From CAJCIS01 sp965276755 (GTDB lineage Bacteria > Pseudomonadota > Alphaproteobacteria > Acetobacterales > Acetobacteraceae): a DNA stretch of 64,000 nucleotides. The translations under genes were made by a program, and so were the position numbers. The stretch is taken from assembly GCA_965276755.1 (NCBI GenBank), contig OZ255625.1:2914001-2978000 (forward strand), written 5' to 3'. Below, in pieces: positions 1 through 8,113 of the stretch. The notes beneath the pieces were generated by a model that was not told the origin of the DNA, did not search any database, and saw only the letters and a list, made by a program, of their open reading frames with translations. Within the stretch, counting starts at the first letter, position 1; each line of letters begins with the position of its first letter.

Positions 1-1
1 T

Positions 2-574
2 GCCTATGGCGCACCGCTGGCGCTGCTCGCCGGCGATGCGCTGATCGTGCTGGCCTTTCAGACCCTGGCCGAATCCGCCGCACTCGCGCCCGCGCGCCTG
101 GCGCCGATGATGCGCGCCATTGCCAGCGCCGTCGGCGCCCCGCACGGCATCGCTGCCGGTCAGGCCTGGGAGTGCGAGCCTGTGGCAGACCTCGCCATCT
201 ACCAGCAGGCTAAAACCGGCGCGCTGTTTGCCGCCGCCACCGAGGCGGGTGCCGCAGCGGCAGGCCACGCCGGGGCCCCGTGGCGCCCGTTGGGCGAATA
301 CCTCGGGCAGGCCTACCAGGTCGCTGACGATATCAGCGACGCGATCTGCACGGAGGCCGAACTCGGCAAACCCGTGGGGCAGGACGCCGCCCATGACCGG
401 CCCAATGCGGTGCTGCAGATGGGCCTGGCCGCCGCCACGGCACATCTGCAGGCGCTGACCGCGCGCGCCGCCGCCGCCATCCCCGACTGCGCGGGTGCCG
501 CCGACCTGCGCGCCCTGATCCGCCTGGAAAGCCAGCGCCTGATGCCCAAGCAGCGCGCGGCCCAAGCCGCCTGA
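2..574 (+). CDS. crtE: Geranylgeranyl diphosphate synthase CrtE, C-terminal part (5' end outside window)
   Basis: The reading frame is open from base 2, so this is the last 190 or so residues of a polyprenyl synthase. It would make C20 geranylgeranyl diphosphate for carotenoids and the bacteriochlorophyll tail. The visible part starts at the conserved LLAGDAL segment. It contains a KTGALF motif and the second aspartate-rich motif DDISD, which binds magnesium and diphosphate, followed by a GKPVGQDAAHDRPN stretch. The first Asp-rich motif must lie upstream. The stop is 5 bp before crtF, the usual crtE-crtF order of the superoperon. Confidence 0.9.
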   Translation, partial: AYGAPLALLAGDALIVLAFQTLAESAALAPARLAPMMRAIASAVGAPHGIAAGQAWECEPVADLAIYQQAKTGALFAAATEAGAAAAGHAGAPWRPLGEYLGQAYQVADDISDAICTEAELGKPVGQDAAHDRPNAVLQMGLAAATAHLQALTARAAAAIPDCAGAADLRALIRLESQRLMPKQRAAQAA

Positions 575-579
575 GTTCG

Positions 580-1713
580 ATGCCGGACGGCGTCTATCCG
601 CCGCCGCGCAAGGCCGGCTGGCAGGCGCGCTACCTGGCCTTGCTGGGCAGCCCTGCCTTCCAGCGCTGGGCCATGCGCTTCCCGCTGACCAGGCCCATTG
701 CCCGCCACCGCGCCCGCGCCCTGTTCGACCTGACCGCAGGCTTTGTTTATTCGCAGATCCTCGCGGCCTGCGTGCAGCTCGACCTGTTCGAGGCGTTGCG
801 CCACGCCCCGCGCACGCCTGCCGACCTCGCAGCGGTGCTCGACCTGCCACTGCCTGCCACCGAGCGCCTGCTGCGCGCGGCCGCCGCATTGGACCTGGTC
901 GCCCCCACGCACGGGGGCGCCTACATGTTGGGGAGCCTCGGTGCCGCTTTGCTCGGCAATCCCGGCGTGCGCGGCCTGATCGCCCACCACGCCCTGCTCT
1001 ATCGCGACCTTGCCGATCCCGTCGGCCTGTTGCGCGGCCAGCATCAACCAGGAGGGCTTGCGTCCTATTGGCCCTATGCGGGCGCCAAGGCCCCGGCCTC
1101 GCTCGGCGAGGAGCAGGTCGCCGCCTATTCCGCGCTGATGGCCGCCAGCAACGGCATGATCGCCGACCAGGTGCTGGCCGCCTACGACATTGCCCGCCAT
1201 ACGCACCTGCTCGATGTCGGCGGCGGCGAGGGCGCCTTCCTGATCGCCGCGGCCGCCCGTGCGCCGCGCTTGCGCCTGAGCCTGTTCGACCTGCCCGCCG
1301 TTGCCGCCCTCGCCGAGCAGCGTCTGGCCGAAGCTGGCCTGGGCGCGCGCGCAAGTGCGGTGGGCGGCGATTTCTTTACCGACTCGCTGCCGGGCGGTGC
1401 CGATCTGGTCACCGCCCTTCGCGTCATTCACGACCACGACGATGCCGCCGCGGCCACGCTGCTGCGCCGCATCCGCGCCGCCCTGCCGCCGGGCGGCACG
1501 CTGCTTCTGGCCGAACCCATGGCCGAAGCCGCGGGTGCTGCGGGTGACGCGTATTTCGGCTTCTACTTGCTGGCCATGGGCAGCGGCCGTCCCCGCCCCG
1601 CCGCACAATTGGTGTCCATGCTGGTTGACGCGGGGTTCGACCGGCCGAGCGTCGTGCGCACGGCCGCGCCCATGCTGACCGGCCTGATCGTCGCCCGCGT
1701 GCAGAAAGCGTAA
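580..1713 (+). CDS. crtF: Hydroxyneurosporene/demethylspheroidene O-methyltransferase CrtF
   Basis: This SAM-dependent O-methyltransferase of 377 residues methylates the C-1 hydroxyl of acyclic carotenoids in the spheroidene/spirilloxanthin branch. The N-terminal half is a helical dimerisation/winged-helix region. The Rossmann SAM motif LLDVGGGEGAF lies near residue 208. An HDHDD stretch typical of this methyltransferase family follows, and the C-terminus has the PRPAAQLVSMLVDAGF motif. It sits between crtE and bchC as in other purple bacteria. The family assignment is firm; the exact carotenoid substrate is inferred from context. Confidence 0.9.
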   Translation: MPDGVYPPPRKAGWQARYLALLGSPAFQRWAMRFPLTRPIARHRARALFDLTAGFVYSQILAACVQLDLFEALRHAPRTPADLAAVLDLPLPATERLLRAAAALDLVAPTHGGAYMLGSLGAALLGNPGVRGLIAHHALLYRDLADPVGLLRGQHQPGGLASYWPYAGAKAPASLGEEQVAAYSALMAASNGMIADQVLAAYDIARHTHLLDVGGGEGAFLIAAAARAPRLRLSLFDLPAVAALAEQRLAEAGLGARASAVGGDFFTDSLPGGADLVTALRVIHDHDDAAAATLLRRIRAALPPGGTLLLAEPMAEAAGAAGDAYFGFYLLAMGSGRPRPAAQLVSMLVDAGFDRPSVVRTAAPMLTGLIVARVQKA

Positions 1714-1720
1714 GTTTGGG

Positions 1721-1752
1721 TTGACAGTCTGTTGTGTAAGGATAGTCTGACA
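1721..1752 (+). promoter_or_regulatory. bchC promoter with overlapping PpsR/CrtJ palindrome
   Basis: A perfect -35 hexamer TTGACA (1721-1726) is followed 16 bp later by a weak -10 candidate TAGTCT (1743-1748). A perfect TGT-N12-ACA palindrome, the known PpsR/CrtJ recognition sequence, spans 1735-1752 and covers the -10 candidate. Both lie in the 74-bp gap between crtF and bchC. In Rhodobacter this same promoter is repressed aerobically by PpsR/CrtJ. Use here is inferred, and no regulator gene is in the window. Confidence 0.75.
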
Positions 1753-1787
1753 GAAATCAGAGCCGCAGCGCCGGCCGAGGAGCAGGG

Positions 1788-2711
1788 ATGGAGGCCACCG
1801 CAATCGTTCTGCAAGCGCCCGAGAGGCTGGAGGTGAGCACGCTCGCCCTCAACGCCCCGGGCCTTGCCGACATTGTGGTGGAGGTAACCCATTCGGGCAT
1901 CAGCACGGGCACCGAGCGCCTGCTCTGGTCAGGCCGCATGCCGCCGTTCCCGGGCATGGGCTATCCGCTGGTGCCTGGCTACGAATCCGTGGGCACGATC
2001 GTGGAGGCGGGGGCGGAGTCCGGGCTGTGCGTCGGCCAGACCGTCTTCGTGCCTGGCGCGCAATCCTTCGCCGAAATGCGCAGCCTTTTCGGCGGTGCGG
2101 CGTCTCGTCTTGTGACACGCGCCAGCCGCGTGGCCGTTTTGGACGAGTGTCTGGGCGAGCGCGGCACGCTGCTGGCGCTTGCGGCCACCGCCTATCACGC
2201 CATCGCCGGTGCCACGCCTGACCTGATTGTCGGCCACGGCGTGCTTGGGCGCCTGATTGCACGCCTGGCGGTCATTGCGGGCGGCACGCCGGTGGTTTGG
2301 GAAACCAATGCTGCGCGGCAGGCGGGTGCGCAGGGTTACACCGTTACCCACCCCGATGAAGATACGCGCCGCGATTATCGCGTCATTTGCGATGTCAGCG
2401 GGGACGCCGATCTGCTCGACACGCTCGTTGCGCGCTGTGCACGCGGGGCTGAAATCATTTTGGCGGGTTTCTACGCCGAGCGTCTGAGTTTTGCGTTTCC
2501 GCCCGCCTTCATGCGCGAGGTGCGGTTTCGCATCGCCGCCGAATGGCAGCACGCCGATCTGACCGCAACAGCCGCCATGATTGCCGACGGGCGCCTCTCG
2601 CTTGACGGGCTGATCACCCATCACGCCAGGCCGCGAGATGCCGAGTCTGCCTATCGCACCGCGTTCACCGATGCGTCCTGCCTGAAAATGATCCTGGATT
2701 GGAGAAGCTGA
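1788..2711 (+). CDS. bchC: Bacteriochlorophyllide a dehydrogenase BchC
   Basis: This 307-residue zinc-type alcohol dehydrogenase-like protein oxidises the C3 hydroxyethyl group of bacteriochlorophyllide a to acetyl, a late step of bacteriochlorophyll synthesis. The N-terminus contains the BchC signature HSGISTGTERLLWSG, followed by the GroES-like segment PGYESVG. A nucleotide-binding VGHGVLGRL stretch lies mid-protein. The length matches the family. The ATG follows a GGAG-rich leader (gaggagcaggg). It heads the bchCXYZ block after the PpsR-type promoter. Confidence 0.93.
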   Translation: MEATAIVLQAPERLEVSTLALNAPGLADIVVEVTHSGISTGTERLLWSGRMPPFPGMGYPLVPGYESVGTIVEAGAESGLCVGQTVFVPGAQSFAEMRSLFGGAASRLVTRASRVAVLDECLGERGTLLALAATAYHAIAGATPDLIVGHGVLGRLIARLAVIAGGTPVVWETNAARQAGAQGYTVTHPDEDTRRDYRVICDVSGDADLLDTLVARCARGAEIILAGFYAERLSFAFPPAFMREVRFRIAAEWQHADLTATAAMIADGRLSLDGLITHHARPRDAESAYRTAFTDASCLKMILDWRS

Positions 2712-2713
2712 GC

Positions 2714-3691
2714 ATGAACGCATCCACAGGACCCATCGCGCCGGATTCACCTAACCTTAGCGAGGGAGGCATGAGCGAGCGCCGTGCCACGCAGGTGATT
2801 GCCATTTACGGCAAGGGCGGCATCGGCAAAAGCTTCACGCTGGCCAATCTGTCTTACATGATGGCGCAGCAAGGCAAGCGTGTGCTGCTGATCGGCTGCG
2901 ATCCGAAGAGCGACACGACATCATTGCTTTTCGGCGGGCGGTCCTGCCCCACGATCATCGAGACGTCATCGAAGAAAAAGGCCGCCGGCGAGAAGGTTGG
3001 CATTGGCGACGTGTGCTTCAAGCGCGATGGCGTATTCGCCATGGAGCTGGGCGGGCCGGAGGTCGGGCGTGGCTGCGGCGGGCGCGGAATCATCCACGGC
3101 TTCGAACTGCTGGAGAAGCTCGGGTTCCATCAGTGGGATTTCGACTACGTGCTGCTGGACTTTTTGGGCGATGTCGTGTGCGGCGGCTTCGGTCTGCCGA
3201 TTGCGCGAGACATGTGCCAGAAGGTGATCGTGGTCGGTTCCAACGATCTGCAATCGCTTTACGTGGCCAATAACGTCTGCTCGGCAGTGGAGTATTTCAA
3301 ACGCCTGGGCGGCAACGTGGGTGTGGCCGGGCTGGTCGTGAACAAGGATGATGGCACGGGCGAGGCGCAGGCCTTTGCCGATGCGGCGGGCATTCCCGTC
3401 CTGGCTTCCATTCCGGCGGATGACGATATCCGCCGCAAATCGGCGAGCTACGAAATTATCGGCCGCCCGGGGACACGCTGGGCGTCTGTGTTCGAGCAGT
3501 TGGCGATTCAGGTGGCCGAGGCGCCGCCGCTGCGGCCTGCGCCGCTGACCCATGACGCTTTGCTTGGCCTGTTCAAGGGGGATGCGGTCGGGCGCGGCGT
3601 CGTGCTGCAGCCGGCGACGATGGAGGATATGTGGGTGGAAGCCCAGCCCGTGCGCGCCTCGCTCGAAGTGATCTATGAAGGGGCCGCCTGA
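2714..3691 (+). CDS. bchX: Chlorophyllide a reductase iron protein BchX
   Basis: This NifH-like ATPase delivers electrons to BchYZ for reduction of ring B of chlorophyllide a. With the ATG at 2714 it has 325 residues. The Walker A motif GKGGIGKS is at about 33-40, and the two cluster-ligand cysteines are near 121 (GRGCGGRG) and 156 (VCGGFG). The 2714 ATG has GGAG 9 bp upstream and follows the bchC stop by 2 bp. A TTG at 2699 in frame would overlap bchC and is less likely. Confidence 0.93.
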   Translation: MNASTGPIAPDSPNLSEGGMSERRATQVIAIYGKGGIGKSFTLANLSYMMAQQGKRVLLIGCDPKSDTTSLLFGGRSCPTIIETSSKKKAAGEKVGIGDVCFKRDGVFAMELGGPEVGRGCGGRGIIHGFELLEKLGFHQWDFDYVLLDFLGDVVCGGFGLPIARDMCQKVIVVGSNDLQSLYVANNVCSAVEYFKRLGGNVGVAGLVVNKDDGTGEAQAFADAAGIPVLASIPADDDIRRKSASYEIIGRPGTRWASVFEQLAIQVAEAPPLRPAPLTHDALLGLFKGDAVGRGVVLQPATMEDMWVEAQPVRASLEVIYEGAA

Positions 3692-3692
3692 A

Positions 3693-5168
3693 ATGGCCGA
3701 CGCTGGCTGCCATGGTGGCCGCGAGACGATGCTGGAAGCGGCGCGCGCGGCTGGTAAATCCGAGGCGCTTGACCGCTATGCGGCAGATTATCCGCGCGGC
3801 CCGCACGATCAGCCGCAATCGATGTGCCCGGCCTTTGGTTCCCTGCGGGTCGGTTTGCGCATGAGGCGCACGGCGACGATTCTGTCGGGCAGTGCGTGCT
3901 GCGTCTATGGGCTGACCTTCACCAGTCATTTTTATGGCGCAAAACGCACCGTTGGCTACGTGCCGTTCAATTCCGAGTCGCTGGTGCGCGGGCAATTGTT
4001 CGAAGATATCCGCGACGCAGTGGTCCAGCTCGCCAAGCCTGAGGATTATGACGCCATCGTTGTAATCAATCTGTGCGTGCCAACGGCATCGGGCGTGCCG
4101 CTCGATTTGCTGCCGCGCGAAATCAATGGCGTGCGGGTGATTGGCATCGACGTGCCGGGCTTTGGCGTGCCGACGCATGCCGAAGCCAAAGACGTGCTGG
4201 CGGGCGCGATGTTGCGCATGGCGCGCGCAGAGGCCGAGGCAGGACCGGTTGCGCGCCCGCGCGCGGCGATGACCGGCGATGCCGTAACGTTGCTTGGCGA
4301 ATTGTTCCCTGCCGATCCGCCAGGCGTGGCCGCGATGCTGGCGCCGATGGGTCTGAGCGTGGCGCCGCAATGCCCGGCACGCGAATGGCGCGATTTGTAT
4401 GCGAGCCTGGATTGCGTGGCCGTGGCCGCGATCCACCCCTTCTACACCGCATCCATTCGCGAATTCACCGCGGCCGGGCGGCCGATTGTCGGATCGGCAC
4501 CGGTGGGTGTGGACGGAACCGCCGACTGGCTCGATGCGATCGGCCGGGCGGCGAATGTGAGTGCGGCGAAAATCGATGCGGCCAAGGCGCGCGCCTTGCC
4601 GGCGATCCGCGCGGCACTGGATGCCAACCCGATCCGCGCGCGCGTGACCGTGTCTGGCTATGAGGGTTCGGAATTGCTGGTGGCGCGCGCGCTGATCGAA
4701 GCGGGTGCGCACGTCCCTTACGTCGGCACGGCCTGCCCGCGCACCGAGTGGAGCGATGCCGATCGCGACTGGCTGATGGCGCGGGGTGCGCATGTGCAGT
4801 ACCGCGCCTCGCTGGAACAGGATCTTGCCGCCATGCGCTGCGAGAAACCCGATCTGGCGTTGGGTACCACGCCGCTGGTGCAGGCCGCCAAGGAAGCCGG
4901 CACGCCGGCACTGTATTTCACCAACATGGTGTCCGCGCGGCCATTGCTGGGCCCCGCGGGTGCGGCCTCCCTTGCCGGTATCGTCGCGGCGCAGACGCGC
5001 GGAAAAGACCGCTTTGCCAAGATGCTAGGCTTCTTCGAGGGCGTGGGCGTGCCGGACGCCGCCGGTTATGGCTGGTCTGGTGTGCCGGATTTGCATCCCG
5101 AAGCGCGTGAAAAAGCGAAGAAGATGCGTATGGCAAAAGAGAAAGCGCGCGAAGCGGTGGGCACCTGA
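3693..5168 (+). CDS. bchY: Chlorophyllide a reductase subunit BchY
   Basis: This is the NifD-like subunit of chlorophyllide a oxidoreductase (COR), which forms the catalytic heterotetramer with BchZ. It is about 491 residues long. Cysteines in MCPAFG and SACCVYG near the N-terminus and in NLCVPT are the likely cluster ligands. I prefer the ATG at 3693, one base after the bchX stop and preceded by GAAGGGG. An in-frame ATG at 3675 inside bchX would add six residues. Translational coupling with bchX is likely. Confidence 0.92.
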   Translation: MADAGCHGGRETMLEAARAAGKSEALDRYAADYPRGPHDQPQSMCPAFGSLRVGLRMRRTATILSGSACCVYGLTFTSHFYGAKRTVGYVPFNSESLVRGQLFEDIRDAVVQLAKPEDYDAIVVINLCVPTASGVPLDLLPREINGVRVIGIDVPGFGVPTHAEAKDVLAGAMLRMARAEAEAGPVARPRAAMTGDAVTLLGELFPADPPGVAAMLAPMGLSVAPQCPAREWRDLYASLDCVAVAAIHPFYTASIREFTAAGRPIVGSAPVGVDGTADWLDAIGRAANVSAAKIDAAKARALPAIRAALDANPIRARVTVSGYEGSELLVARALIEAGAHVPYVGTACPRTEWSDADRDWLMARGAHVQYRASLEQDLAAMRCEKPDLALGTTPLVQAAKEAGTPALYFTNMVSARPLLGPAGAASLAGIVAAQTRGKDRFAKMLGFFEGVGVPDAAGYGWSGVPDLHPEAREKAKKMRMAKEKAREAVGT

Positions 5169-5170
5169 GA

Positions 5171-6613
5171 ATGCTGGTTCTGGATCACGATCGGGCAGGA
5201 GGCTACTGGGGGGCGGTTTATGCGTTCACCGCCATTCGCGGCCTGCGCGTGGTGATCGATGGTCCCGTCGGCTGCGAGAACCTGCCGGTCACCGCCGTGC
5301 TGCACTATACCGACGCGCTGCCGCCGCATGAGTTGCCAGTCGTCGTCACGGGACTTTGTGAAGACCATCTGAGCCAGAGCGGCACCGAGGACGCGATGAA
5401 GCGCGCTCGTGCAAGCGTGGACCCGGACCTGCCCGCCGTTGTCGTGACCGGCAGCATCGCCGAAATGATCGGCGGGGGTGTCACGCCCGAAGGCAGCAAT
5501 CTGCTGCGCTTCATCCCGCGCACCATTGATGAAGACCAGTGGCAATGCGCCGATCGCGCCATTAACTGGCTGTGGACGGAGTTCGGTCAGCGCAAAGGCA
5601 AGCAGCCCGCACGCGCGCCGGGTGCCAAGCCGCGCGTGAACATCATCGGCCCCATCTACGGCACGTTCAACATGCCGTCCGACCTGGCCGAGATACAGCG
5701 CCTGGTGCAAGGCGTCGGCTGCGAGATCAATCTGTGCTTCCCGCTCGGCTCGCACATCGAGGATGTCCCCCGCCTCGCCAATGCGGACGTCAACATCTGT
5801 CTGTATCGCGAGTTCGGCCGGCTGTTGTGCGAAGAGCTCGGCAAACCCTATCTGCAGGCGCCGATCGGCATCTTCGCCACGACCAACTTCCTGCGCAAGC
5901 TGGGCGAACTCACGGGCGCGGATCCAGAGCCGTTTATCGCCGCCGAAAAACAGACCACGATCAAGCCGATCTGGGATCTGTGGCGCAGCGTGACGCAGGA
6001 TTTCTTCGCCACGGCCAGCTTTGCCATCGTGGCTAACGAGACATACACGCGCGGCGTGCGCCAATACCTCGAAGACGAATTGGGCGTGGAATGCCGCTTT
6101 GCTGTGGCACGTATACCCGGTCAGAAGACCGACAATGCCACCGTGCGCGCGAACCTGAAGACCAACCCGCCGCTGGTGCTGTTCGGTTCGTTCAACGAAC
6201 GCATGTATGCGGCCGAAGCGGGCAATCGCTCGATGTTCATCGCGGCATCCTTCCCAGGGGCGATTATTCGCCGCGCCACCGGCACGCCGTATATGGGCTA
6301 TGCCGGTGCCACCTACATCGTGCAGGAATATTGCAACGCGCTGTTCGACGCGTTGTTCAATATTCTGCCGCTGGCAACGGACATGGACAAGATCGAGGCA
6401 ACGCCAGCGCGCGCCCAGCTCGCCTGGGACAGTGAGGCCGCCGCGATGTTGCACGCCCATGTCGAGGCCGAGCCGTTCCTGGTGCGCATCTCGGCCGCCA
6501 AGCGCATGCGCGAACGCGTCGAAGCCGCGGCGCGCGCGAGTGCAGAAGATAGTGTCACGCTTGCCCGCGTCGTCTCGACGCTTGGCCGTGTACACGCGGT
6601 GCAAGCCGCATGA
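5171..6613 (+). CDS. bchZ: Chlorophyllide a reductase subunit BchZ
   Basis: This is the NifK-like partner of BchY, 480 residues, starting 2 bp after the bchY stop. The N-terminus has the typical HDRAGGYWGAVYAF and DGPVGCENLPVT segments, the latter with a cluster cysteine. A GLCEDHLSQSGTEDA segment follows. The C-terminal part contains the PYMGYAGATYIVQEYCNALFD helix region typical of this subunit. Length and position before puf match other superoperons. Confidence 0.93.
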   Translation: MLVLDHDRAGGYWGAVYAFTAIRGLRVVIDGPVGCENLPVTAVLHYTDALPPHELPVVVTGLCEDHLSQSGTEDAMKRARASVDPDLPAVVVTGSIAEMIGGGVTPEGSNLLRFIPRTIDEDQWQCADRAINWLWTEFGQRKGKQPARAPGAKPRVNIIGPIYGTFNMPSDLAEIQRLVQGVGCEINLCFPLGSHIEDVPRLANADVNICLYREFGRLLCEELGKPYLQAPIGIFATTNFLRKLGELTGADPEPFIAAEKQTTIKPIWDLWRSVTQDFFATASFAIVANETYTRGVRQYLEDELGVECRFAVARIPGQKTDNATVRANLKTNPPLVLFGSFNERMYAAEAGNRSMFIAASFPGAIIRRATGTPYMGYAGATYIVQEYCNALFDALFNILPLATDMDKIEATPARAQLAWDSEAAAMLHAHVEAEPFLVRISAAKRMRERVEAAARASAEDSVTLARVVSTLGRVHAVQAA

Positions 6614-6705
6614 AATCGCCCGGGCGCCAAAGCGTCCGGTTGGTCCCCGCCGCGGGGGAGTTGCGTGGCAGAGGCCGGAAAGGCCGTGTTCTGGAGGGCA
6701 TATAA

Positions 6706-6927
6706 ATGGCGTTGGACATCGATAGAGCCGGACCCGCGTCCGGCTTGACAGAGATGGAGGCAAAGGAGTTCCACAAGATCTTCGTCACCTCCTTCCTGAT
6801 ATTTACCGGCGTGGCGGTTGTCGCCCATATCCTGGTGTGGATGTGGCGTCCCTGGCTGCCGGGTGCGAATGGCTACCAGACCTCGATGCTGGACCATCTG
6901 CACCACGTCACCGCGTTGTTGGCATAG
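6706..6927 (+). CDS. pufB: Light-harvesting 1 beta chain PufB
   Basis: This is a 73-residue LH1 beta antenna polypeptide. It has one transmembrane helix (about residues 30-50) with the bacteriochlorophyll-ligating His in VVAHILVWMWRPW and the upstream conserved EAKEFHKIF. Compared with most beta chains it has a C-terminal extension of about 20 residues after WRPWLPG. A strong ribosome site (ggaggg) lies about 8 bp before the ATG. No pufQ gene lies between bchZ and pufB. Confidence 0.95.
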   Translation: MALDIDRAGPASGLTEMEAKEFHKIFVTSFLIFTGVAVVAHILVWMWRPWLPGANGYQTSMLDHLHHVTALLA

Positions 6928-6936
6928 GAGGCAGGT

Positions 6937-7125
6937 ATGTGGAGAGTTTGGCTTCTTTTCGATCCGCGCCGTGCGCTGGTCGCTCTGTTCGTGTTTCTGT
7001 TCGTGCTCGCTCTGCTGATCCATTTCATTCTGCTCAGCACCGATCGCTTCAACTGGCTCGAAGGCTCGCACGCACATGCGGCAGTCGCCGCGCAGAATGC
7101 GCCATTGCCACCGAGTGCAAAGTAG
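6937..7125 (+). CDS. pufA: Light-harvesting 1 alpha chain PufA
   Basis: This 62-residue LH1 alpha antenna polypeptide starts with the canonical MWRVWLLFDPRRAL. It has one transmembrane helix containing the bacteriochlorophyll-ligating His (ALLIHFILLSTDRFNWLEG) and the downstream Trp. It is 9 bp from pufB with an AGGAGG ribosome site in the gap, fitting high, coupled expression of the antenna pair. Confidence 0.95.
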   Translation: MWRVWLLFDPRRALVALFVFLFVLALLIHFILLSTDRFNWLEGSHAHAAVAAQNAPLPPSAK

Positions 7126-7152
7126 CAAGACCAGCCCACGGTCTGACGGCGG

Positions 7153-7174
7153 CGCGCGCCAGCTAAGGCGCGCG
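7153..7174 (+). promoter_or_regulatory. pufA-pufL intercistronic hairpin
   Basis: A perfect 8-bp stem (CGCGCGCC at 7153-7160 and GGCGCGCG at 7167-7174) with the loop AGCTAA lies in the 104-bp gap between pufA and pufL. No T-run follows, so it is not a simple terminator. In Rhodobacter, hairpins at this place protect the pufBA mRNA segment and give excess antenna over reaction centre. The same role is inferred here. Confidence 0.6.
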
Positions 7175-7229
7175 TCCTGCCCGGCCACTTGAGTGAACTG
7201 CCCCGCCAACCGGGAAGGGAAGAGATGCC

Positions 7230-8054
7230 ATGGCGATGCTGAGTTTCGAGAAGAAGTACCGCGTGCGCGGAGGTACCCTGATCGGCGGAGATCTGTTTGA
7301 TTTCTGGGTCGGCCCCTTCTATGTCGGCTTCTTCGGTGTCACCACGGCCTTCTTTGCCGTGCTTGGCACCGCACTGATCGTCTATGGCGCGTCCCTGGGC
7401 GATACGTGGAATATCTGGCGCATCGATATCGCACCGCCGGACCTGAAATACGGCCTGGGCCTGGCACCGCTGCGTGAGGGCGGGCTGTGGCAGATCATTA
7501 CAATCTGTGCAACAGGCGCCTTCGTTTCCTGGGCGCTGCGCCAGGTCGAGATATCACGCAAGCTGGGCATGGGCCTGCATGTGCCGGTCGCCTTTAGTTT
7601 TGCGATCTTTGCCTACGTTTCGCTGGTGATTATCCGTCCCGTGCTGATGGGCGCGTGGGGCCACGGTTTCCCCTACGGCATCATCGCGCATCTGGATTGG
7701 GTGTCCAACGTAGGCTACCAATACCTGCACTTCCACTATAATCCGGCCCACATGCTGGCGATTACGTTCTTCTTCACCAACGTACTCGCCCTCTCGCTGC
7801 ACGGATCGCTCGTTCTCTCGGCTGCCAATCCAGGGCCCGGACAGGCGGTCAAATCGGCCGAACACGAGAACCAGTATTATCGCGATACGATCGGCTGGTC
7901 CATCGGGCCGCTCGGCATCCACCGCTTGGGCGTGTTCCTTGCCTGCTCTGCATCGTTCTGGAGTGCGGTGTGCATCCTGCTCAGCGGACCCTTCTGGACC
8001 CGCGGCTGGCCGGAATGGTGGGGTTGGTGGCTCAACCTGCCGATTTGGCACTGA
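7230..8054 (+). CDS. pufL: Photosynthetic reaction centre L subunit PufL
   Basis: This 274-residue, five-helix reaction centre subunit binds the special pair, accessory pigments and quinone with PufM. With Met counted, the ligand histidines sit at 154, 169, 174, 191 and 231, which equal L153, L168, L173, L190 and L230 of Rhodobacter. His169 (FHYNPAHM) means the Glu found at L168 in Acidiphilium is absent. The L104-equivalent residue is Gln (WALRQVE) where purple bacteria normally have Glu. The start has a GGGAAGGGAAGAG leader. Confidence 0.96.
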   Translation: MAMLSFEKKYRVRGGTLIGGDLFDFWVGPFYVGFFGVTTAFFAVLGTALIVYGASLGDTWNIWRIDIAPPDLKYGLGLAPLREGGLWQIITICATGAFVSWALRQVEISRKLGMGLHVPVAFSFAIFAYVSLVIIRPVLMGAWGHGFPYGIIAHLDWVSNVGYQYLHFHYNPAHMLAITFFFTNVLALSLHGSLVLSAANPGPGQAVKSAEHENQYYRDTIGWSIGPLGIHRLGVFLACSASFWSAVCILLSGPFWTRGWPEWWGWWLNLPIWH

Positions 8055-8058
8055 ACTT

Positions 8059-8082
8059 GTAGAAGAAAATGTAGAAGAAAAT
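8059..8082 (+). repeat. 12-bp tandem duplication in pufL-pufM spacer
   Basis: GTAGAAGAAAAT occurs twice in direct succession (8059-8070, 8071-8082), within an A-rich 59-bp gap between pufL and pufM. Those two genes are usually separated by only a few bases. Confidence 0.9.
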
Positions 8083-8113
8083 TTAGCCTCCACTCAAAAG
8101 GCAGAAGGGCGCC

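Noticed and set aside
6614..6705. pufQ or a PpsR site upstream of pufB
   Set aside because: The 92-bp gap has no frame of suitable size and no TGT-N12-ACA.
5066..6763. Long minus-strand frame opposite bchZ (565 codons)
   Set aside because: Antisense shadow of a strongly conserved gene in GC-rich DNA; the translation shows no family resemblance.
7230..8054. Zinc-bacteriochlorophyll (Acidiphilium-type) reaction centre
   Set aside because: The L168-equivalent residue is His (FHYNPAHM), not Glu, so the known zinc-pigment signature is absent.
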